From contig JAAYTL010000050.1 of the NCBI GenBank assembly GCA_012518035.1, positions 1 through 54,375 of the forward strand: 54,375 nt of DNA, in the 5' to 3' direction. Shown one piece after another: positions 27,053-35,124 of the stretch (the first letter of the stretch is position 1; every line of letters starts with the position of its first letter). Source of the DNA: Tissierellia bacterium. GTDB taxonomy: Bacteria; Bacillota; Clostridia; Tissierellales; Tissierellaceae. The position numbers and the translations under genes were made by a program. A model generated the notes under the pieces. The model saw only the letters and a program-made list of their open reading frames with translations, ran no database searches and was not told where the DNA came from.

Positions 27053-28363
27053 ATGTCTGTGAAAGCAGGTTTTATTGTACCACATCCTCCCCTAATAATT
27101 CCTGAAATAGGTAGGGGAGAGGAAAGGAAGATACAGAAAACTATTGACTCATATGACAGGATTGCAAGAGAGATTTCCCAAATAAAACCGGATACCATCA
27201 TAATAACAACCCCCCACTCTATAGCCTATTCCGATTATTTTCATATTTCACCTGGGGATAAGGCCAAGGGTGATTTTAGGACCTTTGGACAGGGCAAGGT
27301 ATCCATGGAAGTAGAATACGATAAGGACCTAGCCCTGTATATTTCCAAGGAAGCAGAGAAGTATGGAATAGACGCAGGAGGGATGGGGGCCAGGGAAAGA
27401 CATCTAGACCATGGTTCTACAGTTCCCCTGTATTTTGTAAACAAGTATTATACCGACTATAAGCTTGTCAGAATCTCCATATCAGGCCTATCCTTGGAAA
27501 AACATTATGAGTTCGGAAAAGTCATAGGTCAGGTTATAGATGAGATGGGCAAGAAGGTAGTATTTATAGCTAGTGGGGATTTGTCCCACAGGCTCAAGGA
27601 GGATGGGCCCTATGGCTTTAGGGAAGAAGGACCCATCTTTGACAGGCAGGTCACCGAGGCCATGGCAAGTGGAGACTTGTCCAAGCTTCTTGAATTCGAT
27701 GCCTCCTTCCTAGATGCAGCAGGAGAGTGTGGCCTCAGGTCATTCTTGATAATGGCTGGTGCCCTGGGGGGCAAAAAGATAAGACCCAGCCTCCTATCCT
27801 ATGAGGGACCCTTTGGTGTTGGCTATGCAGTGGCCTCCTTCCATCTTGAAGAATCCAACGAATACCTTGATTTAGCCCGTAAGGCCTTAGAAAATTACAT
27901 CCTAAACAAGGAAGTAATGGAAAAGCCCAAACACCTAAGTAAAAAGCTTTTAGAAGGCAAGGCAGGGGCCTTTGTAAGCCTACATAAGGATGGAGAACTG
28001 AGGGGCTGCATAGGCACCATAATACCCACAAGGGAAAGCCTGGCCGAAGAAATAATCCATAATGCCATCAGTGCAGGTACAGCTGATCCTAGATTTAGTC
28101 CCGTCACCAAGGATGAATTACCCAGACTGGTTTACAGTGTAGATATAATGGGGGAAATTGAAGAGGTAGACTCCATAGAAGAATTGGACCCAAAGAGATA
28201 TGGTGTAATCGTTTCCAAGGGCTTCAGGAGGGGCCTATTGCTACCCAATCTTGAAGGGATTGATACGGCAGAAAAACAGGTCTATATAGCCCTCCAGAAA
28301 GCCGGAATATCCCCAAGGGAAAAGTATAAGTTGGAGAGATTTGAGGTGGTGAGACACCAGTGA
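27053..28363 (+). CDS. AmmeMemoRadiSam fusion protein: class III dioxygenase-like (B) plus AMMECR1 (A)
   Basis: 436 aa with two domains. Residues 1-260 resemble the LigB/MEMO class III extradiol dioxygenase-like fold (FIVPHPPLIIPEIGRG, TTPHSIAYSDYFH, LDHGSTVPLYF, ASGDLSHRL), with several His that could bind metal. Residues about 275-436 are AMMECR1 (AGAFVSLHKDGELRGCIGT, about 304-322, containing the invariant LRGCIG). The two are usually separate genes in the AmmeMemoRadiSam system (TIGR04335/04336/04337); here they are fused. Function is unknown. The stop codon overlaps the radical SAM gene start by 4 bases. Confidence 0.9.
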   Translation: MSVKAGFIVPHPPLIIPEIGRGEERKIQKTIDSYDRIAREISQIKPDTIIITTPHSIAYSDYFHISPGDKAKGDFRTFGQGKVSMEVEYDKDLALYISKEAEKYGIDAGGMGARERHLDHGSTVPLYFVNKYYTDYKLVRISISGLSLEKHYEFGKVIGQVIDEMGKKVVFIASGDLSHRLKEDGPYGFREEGPIFDRQVTEAMASGDLSKLLEFDASFLDAAGECGLRSFLIMAGALGGKKIRPSLLSYEGPFGVGYAVASFHLEESNEYLDLARKALENYILNKEVMEKPKHLSKKLLEGKAGAFVSLHKDGELRGCIGTIIPTRESLAEEIIHNAISAGTADPRFSPVTKDELPRLVYSVDIMGEIEEVDSIEELDPKRYGVIVSKGFRRGLLLPNLEGIDTAEKQVYIALQKAGISPREKYKLERFEVVRHQ

Positions 28364-29190
28364 CTACTCAAACCTGCAATATCTGCCCCCACAAATGTAA
28401 ATTAAGGGAGGACCAAACCGGCATATGCAGGGCCCGGAAAAATGTCAAGGGAGAAATTATATCTGTAAACTATGGACATGTAACCAGCCTAGCCCTTGAC
28501 CCCATTGAAAAAAAGCCCCTAAAGAGGTTTATGCCAGGGACCAATATCCTGTCTATAGGTAGTTTTGGCTGCAACCTCAGATGCTCCTTCTGCCAAAACC
28601 ATGAAATCGCCATGGCATCAGAGCCCAGGGTCTACTCAAAACACATGGAACCAGAGGAATTAATCCAGCTAGCCATAGAAACAAGGGACAGGGGCAACAT
28701 AGGCATAGCCTATACCTACAATGAACCCCTTATAGGATACGAGTACGTAAGGGACTCTTCAATCCTAGCCAGGGAAAAGGGGCTAAAAAACGTAGCTGTT
28801 ACCAATGGCTACTTTAACCAGGAACCCATGAAGGAGCTCCTTCCCTATATAGATGCCCTAAATATAGACTTAAAGGCCTTTACCAAGGACTTTTACAAGA
28901 GGATTGGTGGAGACCTGGATAGGGTGAAGGATTTTATCAAATTAGCTTCCAATTACAGCCATGTGGAAGTTACCACCCTGATTATTCCCGGTGAAAATGA
29001 TAATGAAGATGAAATCAGGGATTTATCCGAATTCTTAGCATCCATCAGCCCTGACATACCCCTTCACCTCACCAGATTCTTCCCCAGATACAAGTTGACA
29101 GGCAAGCTCCCTACCAGTGTTAGGAAGATCTTTAATCTAGCAGATATAGCAAGAGAAAGCTTAAATTATGTATATGAAGGCAACATTTAA
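28360..29190 (+). CDS. amrS: AmmeMemoRadiSam system radical SAM enzyme
   Basis: 276 aa from GTG 28360, coupled to the preceding gene. The radical SAM cluster motif is CNLRCSFCQ (about residues 70-78), with extra N-terminal cysteines CNICPHKC and GICRAR that may hold a further metal site, plus AYTYNEPLIGYEYV (about 113-126). It belongs to the PflA-like family; the substrate is unknown, though the permanent link with the MEMO and AMMECR1 partners suggests it acts on or with them. Followed by a terminator. Confidence 0.93.
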   Translation: MTTQTCNICPHKCKLREDQTGICRARKNVKGEIISVNYGHVTSLALDPIEKKPLKRFMPGTNILSIGSFGCNLRCSFCQNHEIAMASEPRVYSKHMEPEELIQLAIETRDRGNIGIAYTYNEPLIGYEYVRDSSILAREKGLKNVAVTNGYFNQEPMKELLPYIDALNIDLKAFTKDFYKRIGGDLDRVKDFIKLASNYSHVEVTTLIIPGENDNEDEIRDLSEFLASISPDIPLHLTRFFPRYKLTGKLPTSVRKIFNLADIARESLNYVYEGNI

Positions 29191-29193
29191 CCA

Positions 29194-29219
29194 GACCCAC
29201 CTTAGAAAGGTGGGTTTTT
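29194..29219 (+). terminator. Intrinsic terminator after the AmmeMemoRadiSam genes
   Basis: CCCACCTT (29196-29203), loop AGA, AAGGTGGG (29207-29214), followed by TTTTTG. It is the first clear plus-strand terminator after comEA, so comEA through amrS may be one transcript. Confidence 0.88.
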
Positions 29220-29227
29220 GTCTTTAC

Positions 29228-29257
29228 TTGATATGGTTTCCATATTAAGGATATAAT
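29228..29257 (+). promoter_or_regulatory. Sigma-A-type promoter for the hydantoinase-deacetylase pair
   Basis: TTGATA (29228-29233), 18-base spacer, TATAAT (29252-29257), about 33 bases upstream of the TTG start codon at 29290. Confidence 0.7.
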
Positions 29258-29289
29258 TATGGTAGGAGAGTAGAGGAAGGAGGATAAAC

Positions 29290-30966
29290 TTGATAGTAGC
29301 TATTGATATGGGTGGTACCAATATAGATGGAGTAATAGTAGAAGAGGGAAGAATCATAAAAACCATCAAGAGGCCCACAGACAGGTCCAATCTATTTAAC
29401 ACCATCTATTTCACCCTTAAGGAGCTTTTAGAAAATCAAGACAAGTCAAAAATCACTAGGATTAACCTAAGCACAACAGTTTCCACCAATGCCATAGTGG
29501 AGGATAAGATTACCCCAGTAGGCATGATAATCCAACCAGGACCAGGCTTGCCCTATGAGAATCTTGCCTGTGGCAGGGAAAATGCCTTTATATCAGGCTA
29601 CATAGACCATAGGGGGAATGTGGTTGAAAAAATGGATACAGCTGAAATAGTGGCTATAGGTGATAGATTTGTGGCAGCTGGAATTGAAGCTTGTGGTGTG
29701 GTTACAAAATTTTCCACCAGGAATCCCCAACATGAAACCATGATTAGGGATTTACTAGGAGATAGGTTTGCCACCATCACCCTGGGACACACCATGTCAG
29801 GCAAGTTAAACTTCCCTAGAAGGGTATATACCGCCTACTTAAACTCAGCAGTACATAGTAGCTTCTATAACTTTGCCACCAATATTAAGAAATCTCTTGA
29901 AGAAGAGGGTGTAGCTGTCCCTATCTATATCTTAAAGGCTGATGGGGGAACCATGAGCCTGGAGGCAGCCCAAGAAAAGCCTGTGGAAACCATTCTGTCA
30001 GGACCTGCTGCCAGCTTTATGGGTATAAGAGCCCTCCTGCCTACAGATGAGGATGCAGTCCTTCTTGATATAGGCGGGACCACTACTGACATCTTCTTTC
30101 TGGCAGATGGAGTCCCCCTCTTCCAACCCCTAGGGATAAAGATTAGGGAATACAAGACCCTGGTAAGGGCTATCTACAGTGTCTCCATGGGTCTCGGCGG
30201 TGACAGTAGTATTGATTTGATAGATAATAAAATCAAGATAGGTCCTGAAAGAAAAGGCAAGCCCTACGCCTATGGAGGACCTAAGGCTACCCCGACGGAT
30301 GCCATGATGGTCTTAGGTCTACTGGAGGCTGAAGCAGGAGTTAAGGCAAGGGCAGAGGAGGCCTTGGATGTTATAGGTAAGGTCTTAAATTTGAACACCA
30401 TCGAAACAGCTACCCTAATCCTAGATACCATGGGAGAGATGATTAAGTCTAAGTTACAAGGGCTTTTAGAGGAGATTAATAGCCAGCCAGTATACACCAT
30501 AAAGGAATTATTGTACGGAAAAAAGCTAGAACCCAAGCTAATCAATATAATAGGAGGACCAGCCAAGATATTAGCCCCCATCCTAGAGAAGAAATTAGGC
30601 CTGCCCTGCAATTATCCCTCTAATTACCTGGTAGCCAATGCCATAGGAGCTGCCCTGGCCCGCCCAACCATGGAGATTAGCATGCATGTAGATACCTCAA
30701 AGAAGATACTCAGCGTTCCAGAGTTGGAGCTTTATGAAAGGGTTAAGTCTAGCTTTAGTTTAAGTGATGCTAAAGAAAGAGCCTTAAACTTAATCCATGA
30801 GCATGCCCAGAAGACAGGAATGCCATGGGATGTAGAGGCAGAGATAATCGAAGAAACTAGCTTTAACATGGTAAGGGGGTTTTACAGCTCAGGCAAGGAT
30901 ATCAGGGTTAAGGCCCAGATAAGACCAGGCCTTATTCAGGAGTTAAGGAGTGATGAAAATGCTTAA
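29290..30966 (+). CDS. Hydantoinase/oxoprolinase family protein (HyuA-like ATPase)
   Basis: 558 aa from TTG 29290 with RBS GGAAGGAGGATAAAC. It has the actin-like ATPase motifs of the HyuA/OplA/acetone carboxylase beta family: AIDMGGTNIDGVIVEEG (about residues 4-20), STTVSTNAIVE (about 61-71), LSGPAASFMG, and DIGGTTTDIFFL (about 260-271). Members couple ATP hydrolysis to activation of amide or ketone carbonyls. There is no HyuB partner; the next gene is a deacetylase-fold protein overlapping its end. The substrate cannot be deduced. Confidence 0.88.
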   Translation: MIVAIDMGGTNIDGVIVEEGRIIKTIKRPTDRSNLFNTIYFTLKELLENQDKSKITRINLSTTVSTNAIVEDKITPVGMIIQPGPGLPYENLACGRENAFISGYIDHRGNVVEKMDTAEIVAIGDRFVAAGIEACGVVTKFSTRNPQHETMIRDLLGDRFATITLGHTMSGKLNFPRRVYTAYLNSAVHSSFYNFATNIKKSLEEEGVAVPIYILKADGGTMSLEAAQEKPVETILSGPAASFMGIRALLPTDEDAVLLDIGGTTTDIFFLADGVPLFQPLGIKIREYKTLVRAIYSVSMGLGGDSSIDLIDNKIKIGPERKGKPYAYGGPKATPTDAMMVLGLLEAEAGVKARAEEALDVIGKVLNLNTIETATLILDTMGEMIKSKLQGLLEEINSQPVYTIKELLYGKKLEPKLINIIGGPAKILAPILEKKLGLPCNYPSNYLVANAIGAALARPTMEISMHVDTSKKILSVPELELYERVKSSFSLSDAKERALNLIHEHAQKTGMPWDVEAEIIEETSFNMVRGFYSSGKDIRVKAQIRPGLIQELRSDENA

Positions 30967-32269
30967 GGCTAAAAATAAGCTGGGCCTAGTATTCTTCCCA
31001 GCCTTCGATTGGAGAATCAGTCCCAGCCATCCAGAGCGGGAAGAGCGACTACTATACACCCAGGACCAGCTTTCTGAAGAAGGCATAGAAGATATAGAAG
31101 GAATCAAGTTTTATAACCCATCCCTAGCTGAAGAAAGGGACATTGAAAGGGTGCATTTTTGCGTACCTGATGTAAAATCCAGGGTCACTGAATCCCATTT
31201 GATTTCAGCTGGGGGAGTCATTAAAAGCTTAGAAATGGTAATGACAAAGCAGGTAGACAAGGCCTTTGCCTTGACCCGACCCCCAGGCCACCATGCCCAG
31301 AGAGTTGTATATGGGGATAGAGGCTTCTGTATTATAAATGTAGAAGCCGTGGCTATTGAGAAGATTAGGCAAAAATATGGCAAGCTCCGGGTGGCCATAG
31401 TAGATACGGACTGCCACCATGGAGATGGAACAGAGGATATCTACTGGAATGACAAGGATACCCTGGTCATATCCTTCCACCAAGATGGAAGGACCCTCTA
31501 TCCTGGAACAGGCTTCATAAATGAGATGGGCGGCCCAGGAGGTTATGGATATAATGTCAACATCCCCCTACCACCAGGAACAGGAGAGGAAGGCTTCCTC
31601 TATGTTTTAGATAATTTAGTTATGCCCATACTTGAAGACTATAAACCGGATTTAATCATAAACTCCGCAGGGCAAGACAACCACTACACCGATCCCTTGA
31701 CCAGCATGAACTTCACAGCCCAAGGCTATGCCCAACTAAATGAGAGGTTAAACCCAGATTTAGCCGTCCTAGAAGGGGGCTACTCCATAGAAGGGGCCCT
31801 GCCCTATGTCAACCTGGGCATTATCCTAGCCATGGCTGGTTTGGACTATACCAAGGTCAAGGAGCCAGACTATAATAAGGAGAAGCTGAGACAATCTAGA
31901 GATATAACCGACTACATCAAGAAAACCACCGACACAGTCTATAGGCAGTGGCAGATGAAGGATGATTTATATATAAGAAACATTAGGGGACGGGACTATA
32001 TCCAGGAAAACAAGCGAATCTACTATGATACTGACGGCATAATGGAAAACCAGGTTCGAAGGTTCAAGGTCTGTAACAAGTGCACAGGAGTCAACACCAT
32101 CGATTCCAGCAACGATAGGGGAAGGCACATACTTGCCATAACTATTCCAAGGGATGCCTGCTCCAGCTGTCTAGACGAGGGTTATAGACTATACAAGACC
32201 ACATCCCATAGATACACCAACGTATATTTGCAAGACAGGGTCAATGACCAGTATCTGATTAAAGAGTAA
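30959..32269 (+). CDS. Histone deacetylase-family amidohydrolase with C-terminal Cys motifs
   Basis: 436 aa. The deacetylase fold has PSHPEREERL, TRPPGHH (about residues 104-110), DTDCHHGDG (149-157; Asp151 and His153 as zinc ligands), SAGQD (Asp240, third ligand) and LEGGY with the catalytic Tyr. Beyond residue about 330 is a tail with CNKC (372-375) and CSSC (401-404), a likely zinc ribbon not found in typical acetoin-utilisation or acetylpolyamine enzymes. The ATG at 30959 has AAGGAG (30945-30950) at correct spacing. It overlaps the HyuA-like gene by 8 bases, so the two are co-translated. Confidence 0.88.
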   Translation: MLKAKNKLGLVFFPAFDWRISPSHPEREERLLYTQDQLSEEGIEDIEGIKFYNPSLAEERDIERVHFCVPDVKSRVTESHLISAGGVIKSLEMVMTKQVDKAFALTRPPGHHAQRVVYGDRGFCIINVEAVAIEKIRQKYGKLRVAIVDTDCHHGDGTEDIYWNDKDTLVISFHQDGRTLYPGTGFINEMGGPGGYGYNVNIPLPPGTGEEGFLYVLDNLVMPILEDYKPDLIINSAGQDNHYTDPLTSMNFTAQGYAQLNERLNPDLAVLEGGYSIEGALPYVNLGIILAMAGLDYTKVKEPDYNKEKLRQSRDITDYIKKTTDTVYRQWQMKDDLYIRNIRGRDYIQENKRIYYDTDGIMENQVRRFKVCNKCTGVNTIDSSNDRGRHILAITIPRDACSSCLDEGYRLYKTTSHRYTNVYLQDRVNDQYLIKE

Positions 32270-32278
32270 GCTCATCAG

Positions 32279-32316
32279 CCTCCTTCGTAATATAAGACCC
32301 CGGAGGAGGTTTTTCC
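32279..32316 (+). terminator. Intrinsic terminator after the deacetylase-family gene
   Basis: CCTCCTTCG (32279-32287) pairs with CGGAGGAGG (32311-32319 region, one G-T pair) across a loop of about 23 bases, followed by TTTTTCC. The remaining 140 bases before the next gene hold only a weak promoter-like TTGTCA (32357-32362). Confidence 0.75.
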
Positions 32317-32463
32317 TTGACAAACCCACCAATGCTAGATATAGTATAGCCAAACATTGTCAACAAATTAACTATCCTATTAAGATAAGTCACTCCTTTT
32401 GTCCTAATTGTTCATATCATAATTGGAGAGGTGGCTTAAATAAATATAAAAGGGGCGAAGCTT

Positions 32464-33162
32464 GTGAAAATAGTAGTTCTGCACGGTCAGTCACACAAGG
32501 GGAGTACTTACAATATTACTAAGCTATTCATTGAGAATATTTCAGATGATGACACAGAGCTAGTAGAGTTTTTTATGCCCAAGGATACACCACCATTTTG
32601 CCTAGGCTGTTTTAATTGCTTTGAAAAAGGGGAGGACAATTGTCCCCATGCAGATAAGGTCCAACCCCTTGTTCAAGCAATTGATGATGCTGACTTGTTG
32701 ATATTGGAATCTCCCTGCTATGTATTTGGGATGAGTGGTCAGCTGAAAACCTTTCTTGACCATTTAGCCTATAGGTGGATGGCCCATAGGCCCCATCCTA
32801 GAATGTTTAGTAAGGTAGGACTGGTTATTTCTACAGCTGCAGGTGCAGGTACAAAAAGTGTCACAAAATCCCTAAAGACTAATCTATTTTATTGGGGAGT
32901 ACCTAAGGTCTACTCTTATGGCAAAAATGTTGCAGCATCAAGCTGGGAGGCTGTAAAACCTGAAAAGAAGTTAAAGATTGAAAAGGAAGTAAAAAAGAAA
33001 TCCAGTCAAATATCTAGCCAGATTGGCAAGGTAAGGCCGGGGTTAAAAACAAAAATATTATTTCTAATTATGAGAATGGCTCAAAAGGCCAATAACTGGA
33101 ATCCTACTGATAAGGACTACTGGATAAGGAACGGTTGGTTAGACTCTTCTAGGCCTTGGTAA
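32464..33162 (+). CDS. Flavodoxin-fold NAD(P)H-dependent oxidoreductase
   Basis: 232 aa. Begins KIVVLHGQSHKGSTYNITKL (the FMN phosphate-binding loop, about residues 2-21), then CLGCFNCFEKGEDNCPH (about 48-64) and ESPCYVFGMSGQLKTFLDHL (about 79-98), typical of iron-sulfur/flavodoxin NADPH reductases of the FMN_red type. The paired Cys resemble ISF-type members but no full 4Fe-4S pattern is seen. Base composition matches neighbours less closely (more A-rich). GTG start at 32464. Confidence 0.88.
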   Translation: MKIVVLHGQSHKGSTYNITKLFIENISDDDTELVEFFMPKDTPPFCLGCFNCFEKGEDNCPHADKVQPLVQAIDDADLLILESPCYVFGMSGQLKTFLDHLAYRWMAHRPHPRMFSKVGLVISTAAGAGTKSVTKSLKTNLFYWGVPKVYSYGKNVAASSWEAVKPEKKLKIEKEVKKKSSQISSQIGKVRPGLKTKILFLIMRMAQKANNWNPTDKDYWIRNGWLDSSRPW

Positions 33163-33164
33163 TT

Positions 33165-33192
33165 TAGATAGAAATGCTGTCTATATTTTATT
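33165..33192 (+). terminator. Possible terminator after the flavodoxin-fold gene
   Basis: TAGATAG (33165-33171), loop AAATG, CTGTCTA (33177-33183), then TATTTTATT. Seven pairs including one G-T; modest stability. Confidence 0.5.
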
Positions 33193-33234
33193 ACTAAAAT
33201 AGGTAAATCTATTTCTAAACAAGGGGGATTAGAA

Positions 33235-33534
33235 ATGAATCAAGTAATAGGAGTATGCGGATGCATTTGTAGCGATTGTAGGATTTACGGAATAGAGTGT
33301 GATGGGTGCCATGCAATAGAAGGAAAGGCATGTTGGTTAGATGAAGTAGGGCTAGAAATCTGTGATTTTTATGAGTGCAGTGTAATTGATAAAAACCTAA
33401 ATCACTGCGGCGAATGTACAGAAATACCATGTAGTAAATTCTGGGAGAATAAAAACCCTAAATGGACAGATGAAGAGCATAGGAGAATAGTAAATGAGCG
33501 AGTCATTTTGCTGAAAGGGCTAACTCAAGGATAA
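33235..33534 (+). CDS. DUF3795-like cysteine-rich protein
   Basis: 99 aa with 13 cysteines, opening VCGCICSDCRIYG (about residues 7-19) then CDGCHA, CWLDEV, CDFYECS, CGECTEIPCSKFW. This layout fits DUF3795, a small probable metal- or cluster-binding family of unknown function. ATG 33235 follows GGGGGATTAGAA. Isolated, with 72 bases before it and a decaying region after it. Confidence 0.8.
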   Translation: MNQVIGVCGCICSDCRIYGIECDGCHAIEGKACWLDEVGLEICDFYECSVIDKNLNHCGECTEIPCSKFWENKNPKWTDEEHRRIVNERVILLKGLTQG

Positions 33535-33605
33535 ACATAACCCAACTCTAAAATTGAACAGTAGATGAGATTAAGTTATTTATACAAGTATTTGGGGGAA
33601 TCTGT

Positions 33606-33868
33606 ATGGTTGAGAAAAATAAGAAGCTGACTAGGCTTAGATATAAAGTAGGAATGATAGGTATAATCACAATCATTCTTATAGCTTTCTACATCAAGTC
33701 TAACCCTAAGTTAAGCGTATTTACTGAAACTAATCTAGATCCTAACCAAAGTGATTTCGACCTTGAAATTACCAATTTGTTGACTGATAAGTTAAACTAC
33801 TTGGGGATACCTGGCATGCAGGTAACCATAATGCTGAATAATGATTTACATAATTATTATAAAGGTGG
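33606..33868 (+). pseudogene. 5' remnant of a serine hydrolase (beta-lactamase family) gene
   Basis: Only about 87 codons remain: an N-terminal membrane anchor (about residues 18-34) and the start of a beta-lactamase-like serine hydrolase (LTDKLNYLGIPGMQVTIMLNN, split here around residues 58-78). The reading stops at a TAA just after YYKGG, before any SxxK motif. The sequence then continues as the reversed interior of a MATE transporter gene, so the 3' part was deleted. ATG 33606 has TTGGGGGAATCTGT upstream and could still be translated into a useless peptide. Confidence 0.75.
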
Positions 33869-34736
33869 TTAATGCAACACTAAAGCTTGTAATTGGCAAA
33901 AATGCAAAACCCTCAAGTTTTGAGAAACTGCCACTACCTGCCATGGCGACTGAACCAAACTGATTAATATTTGACTGAACAATTACATTAGCAAATGCAA
34001 TAACTGAGTTTTGAACACCAGTAGGTAAACCCATATTCACTAAGCTCTTAAGCATATTACCGTCAATTTTAATTTTCCTAATGTATAATTTATGGTAGCC
34101 ATCAACCTTTGTAAGTTTAACAAAGCCTAATATTGCGCTTAAAAATTGAGAGATAACTGTAGCAAGAGCTGCACCAGCTACACCAAAATCAAAGACAGCT
34201 ACAAATAAGATGTCTAAAACTACATTTGTAATTGCTGCTATTATCAGATAATACAGTGGATGTTTACTGTCACCAACTGCCTGGAATATGCCCATACAAG
34301 AATTATACATAACAATTCCAATTCCGCCAGCAAAGTATATTCGTAGATATGTTACAGCATCTAGAAAAACATCATCAGGAGTTCCCATTAACTTTAAAAA
34401 CCATGGAGTGAAGATTACTCCAACGATTGTTATCAAGAGCCCAGATATAAATGCAAATGCCATAGTAGTATGGACAGCAATGGAGACTTTTTCTTCATTT
34501 TTTGCACCGAAGTATCTGGAAATTATTACTCCTGCTCCTACAAATACTCCACCTAAAAAACCCACAATCAAAAAAATTAAGCTGCCTGAAGAACTTACTG
34601 CAGCTAGTGCCTCCTTACCAAGAACATTGCCAACAACAAGAGAATCGACAACATTGTAAAGTTGCTGAAATAGATTACCCAAAAAAATTGGTAATGCAAA
34701 TAACATGATTTTTTTTGAAATATTACCTTCTGTCAA
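33846..34736 (-). pseudogene. C-terminally truncated MATE family efflux transporter
   Basis: 296 codons from a TTG at 34736. The first half of a MATE transporter is intact (SKKIMLFALPIFLGNLFQQL, VDSLVVGNVLGKEALAA, GVFVGAGVIISRYFGAKN), with about seven membrane segments. Homology ends at ALTTF, the point where family members continue into the second repeat (TTFVGQNLGA-type). After it come only IIIM and a stop. Full-length members are about 450 aa, so roughly a third is missing. The break coincides with the end of the serine hydrolase remnant. Confidence 0.8.
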
Positions 34737-34916
34737 ATTTATTCATCCTCATCCTTTAATAAGCCTATTATATCATAGGTTACAATATATAATTTTACTA
34801 TTTATCTTAGTTAAACACTATTTCTTACAAAAATTTGATATCAGGAAGTAATCCATATTTATTTAAAAATGATATAATATAAATGATACAAGAAGAGGAT
34901 TTCAATTATAAACATT

Positions 34917-34944
34917 TTGACAATCTCAACAAACATGTTATAAT
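34917..34944 (+). promoter_or_regulatory. Promoter of the tRNA-Sec gene
   Basis: TTGACA (34917-34922), 16-base spacer, TATAAT (34939-34944): both boxes are consensus. It lies 31 bases before the mature tRNA 5' end. Confidence 0.88.
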
Positions 34945-34975
34945 GTAGTAGTCATCACAATTACAATTGAAAAAT

Positions 34976-35072
34976 GGGGGTAGATGGGTGCTGGTGTGCC
35001 CCTTGGCCTTCAAAGCCAATGTGAGGCGTTCGGAGCGTCTTGGGTGAGTTCGATTCTCACATACTCCCGCCA
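34976..35072 (+). tRNA. selC: tRNA-Sec (anticodon UCA)
   Basis: A 97-base tRNA with encoded CCA. It has an acceptor stem GGGGGTA paired to TACTCCC plus discriminator G, and a long 6-pair D stem with a small loop (GGGTGC/GTGCCC). The anticodon stem is TTGGC/GCCAA with loop CTTCAAA, giving anticodon TCA at 35010-35012. A long variable arm (AGGCG/CGTCT) and T arm GTGAG-TTCGATT-CTCAC follow. The long acceptor/T architecture and UCA anticodon identify tRNA-Sec. The eighth acceptor pair is a G-A mismatch. It works with the selD-selA-selB genes about 9-13 kb upstream. Confidence 0.97.
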
Positions 35073-35077
35073 TTGAT

Positions 35078-35105
35078 AAAAAGCCGTTTTTACGGCTTTT
35101 TCTTT
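35078..35105 (+). terminator. Intrinsic terminator of the tRNA-Sec gene
   Basis: AAAAGCCGT (35079-35087) and ACGGCTTTT (35092-35100) form a stem with a TTTT loop, followed by TCTTTG. It makes selC a monocistronic unit. Confidence 0.88.
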
Positions 35106-35124
35106 GTGTACATATCCATAAAAT

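Noticed and set aside
32317-32463. Riboswitch or T-box upstream of the flavodoxin-fold gene
   Set aside because: The 147-base gap shows no conserved riboswitch or T-box motif and no anti-terminator pair; only weak promoter-like boxes.
34288-34708. Two overlapping open frames antisense to the MATE transporter
   Set aside because: They are shadows of the MATE codons; no plausible domain and no start signals.
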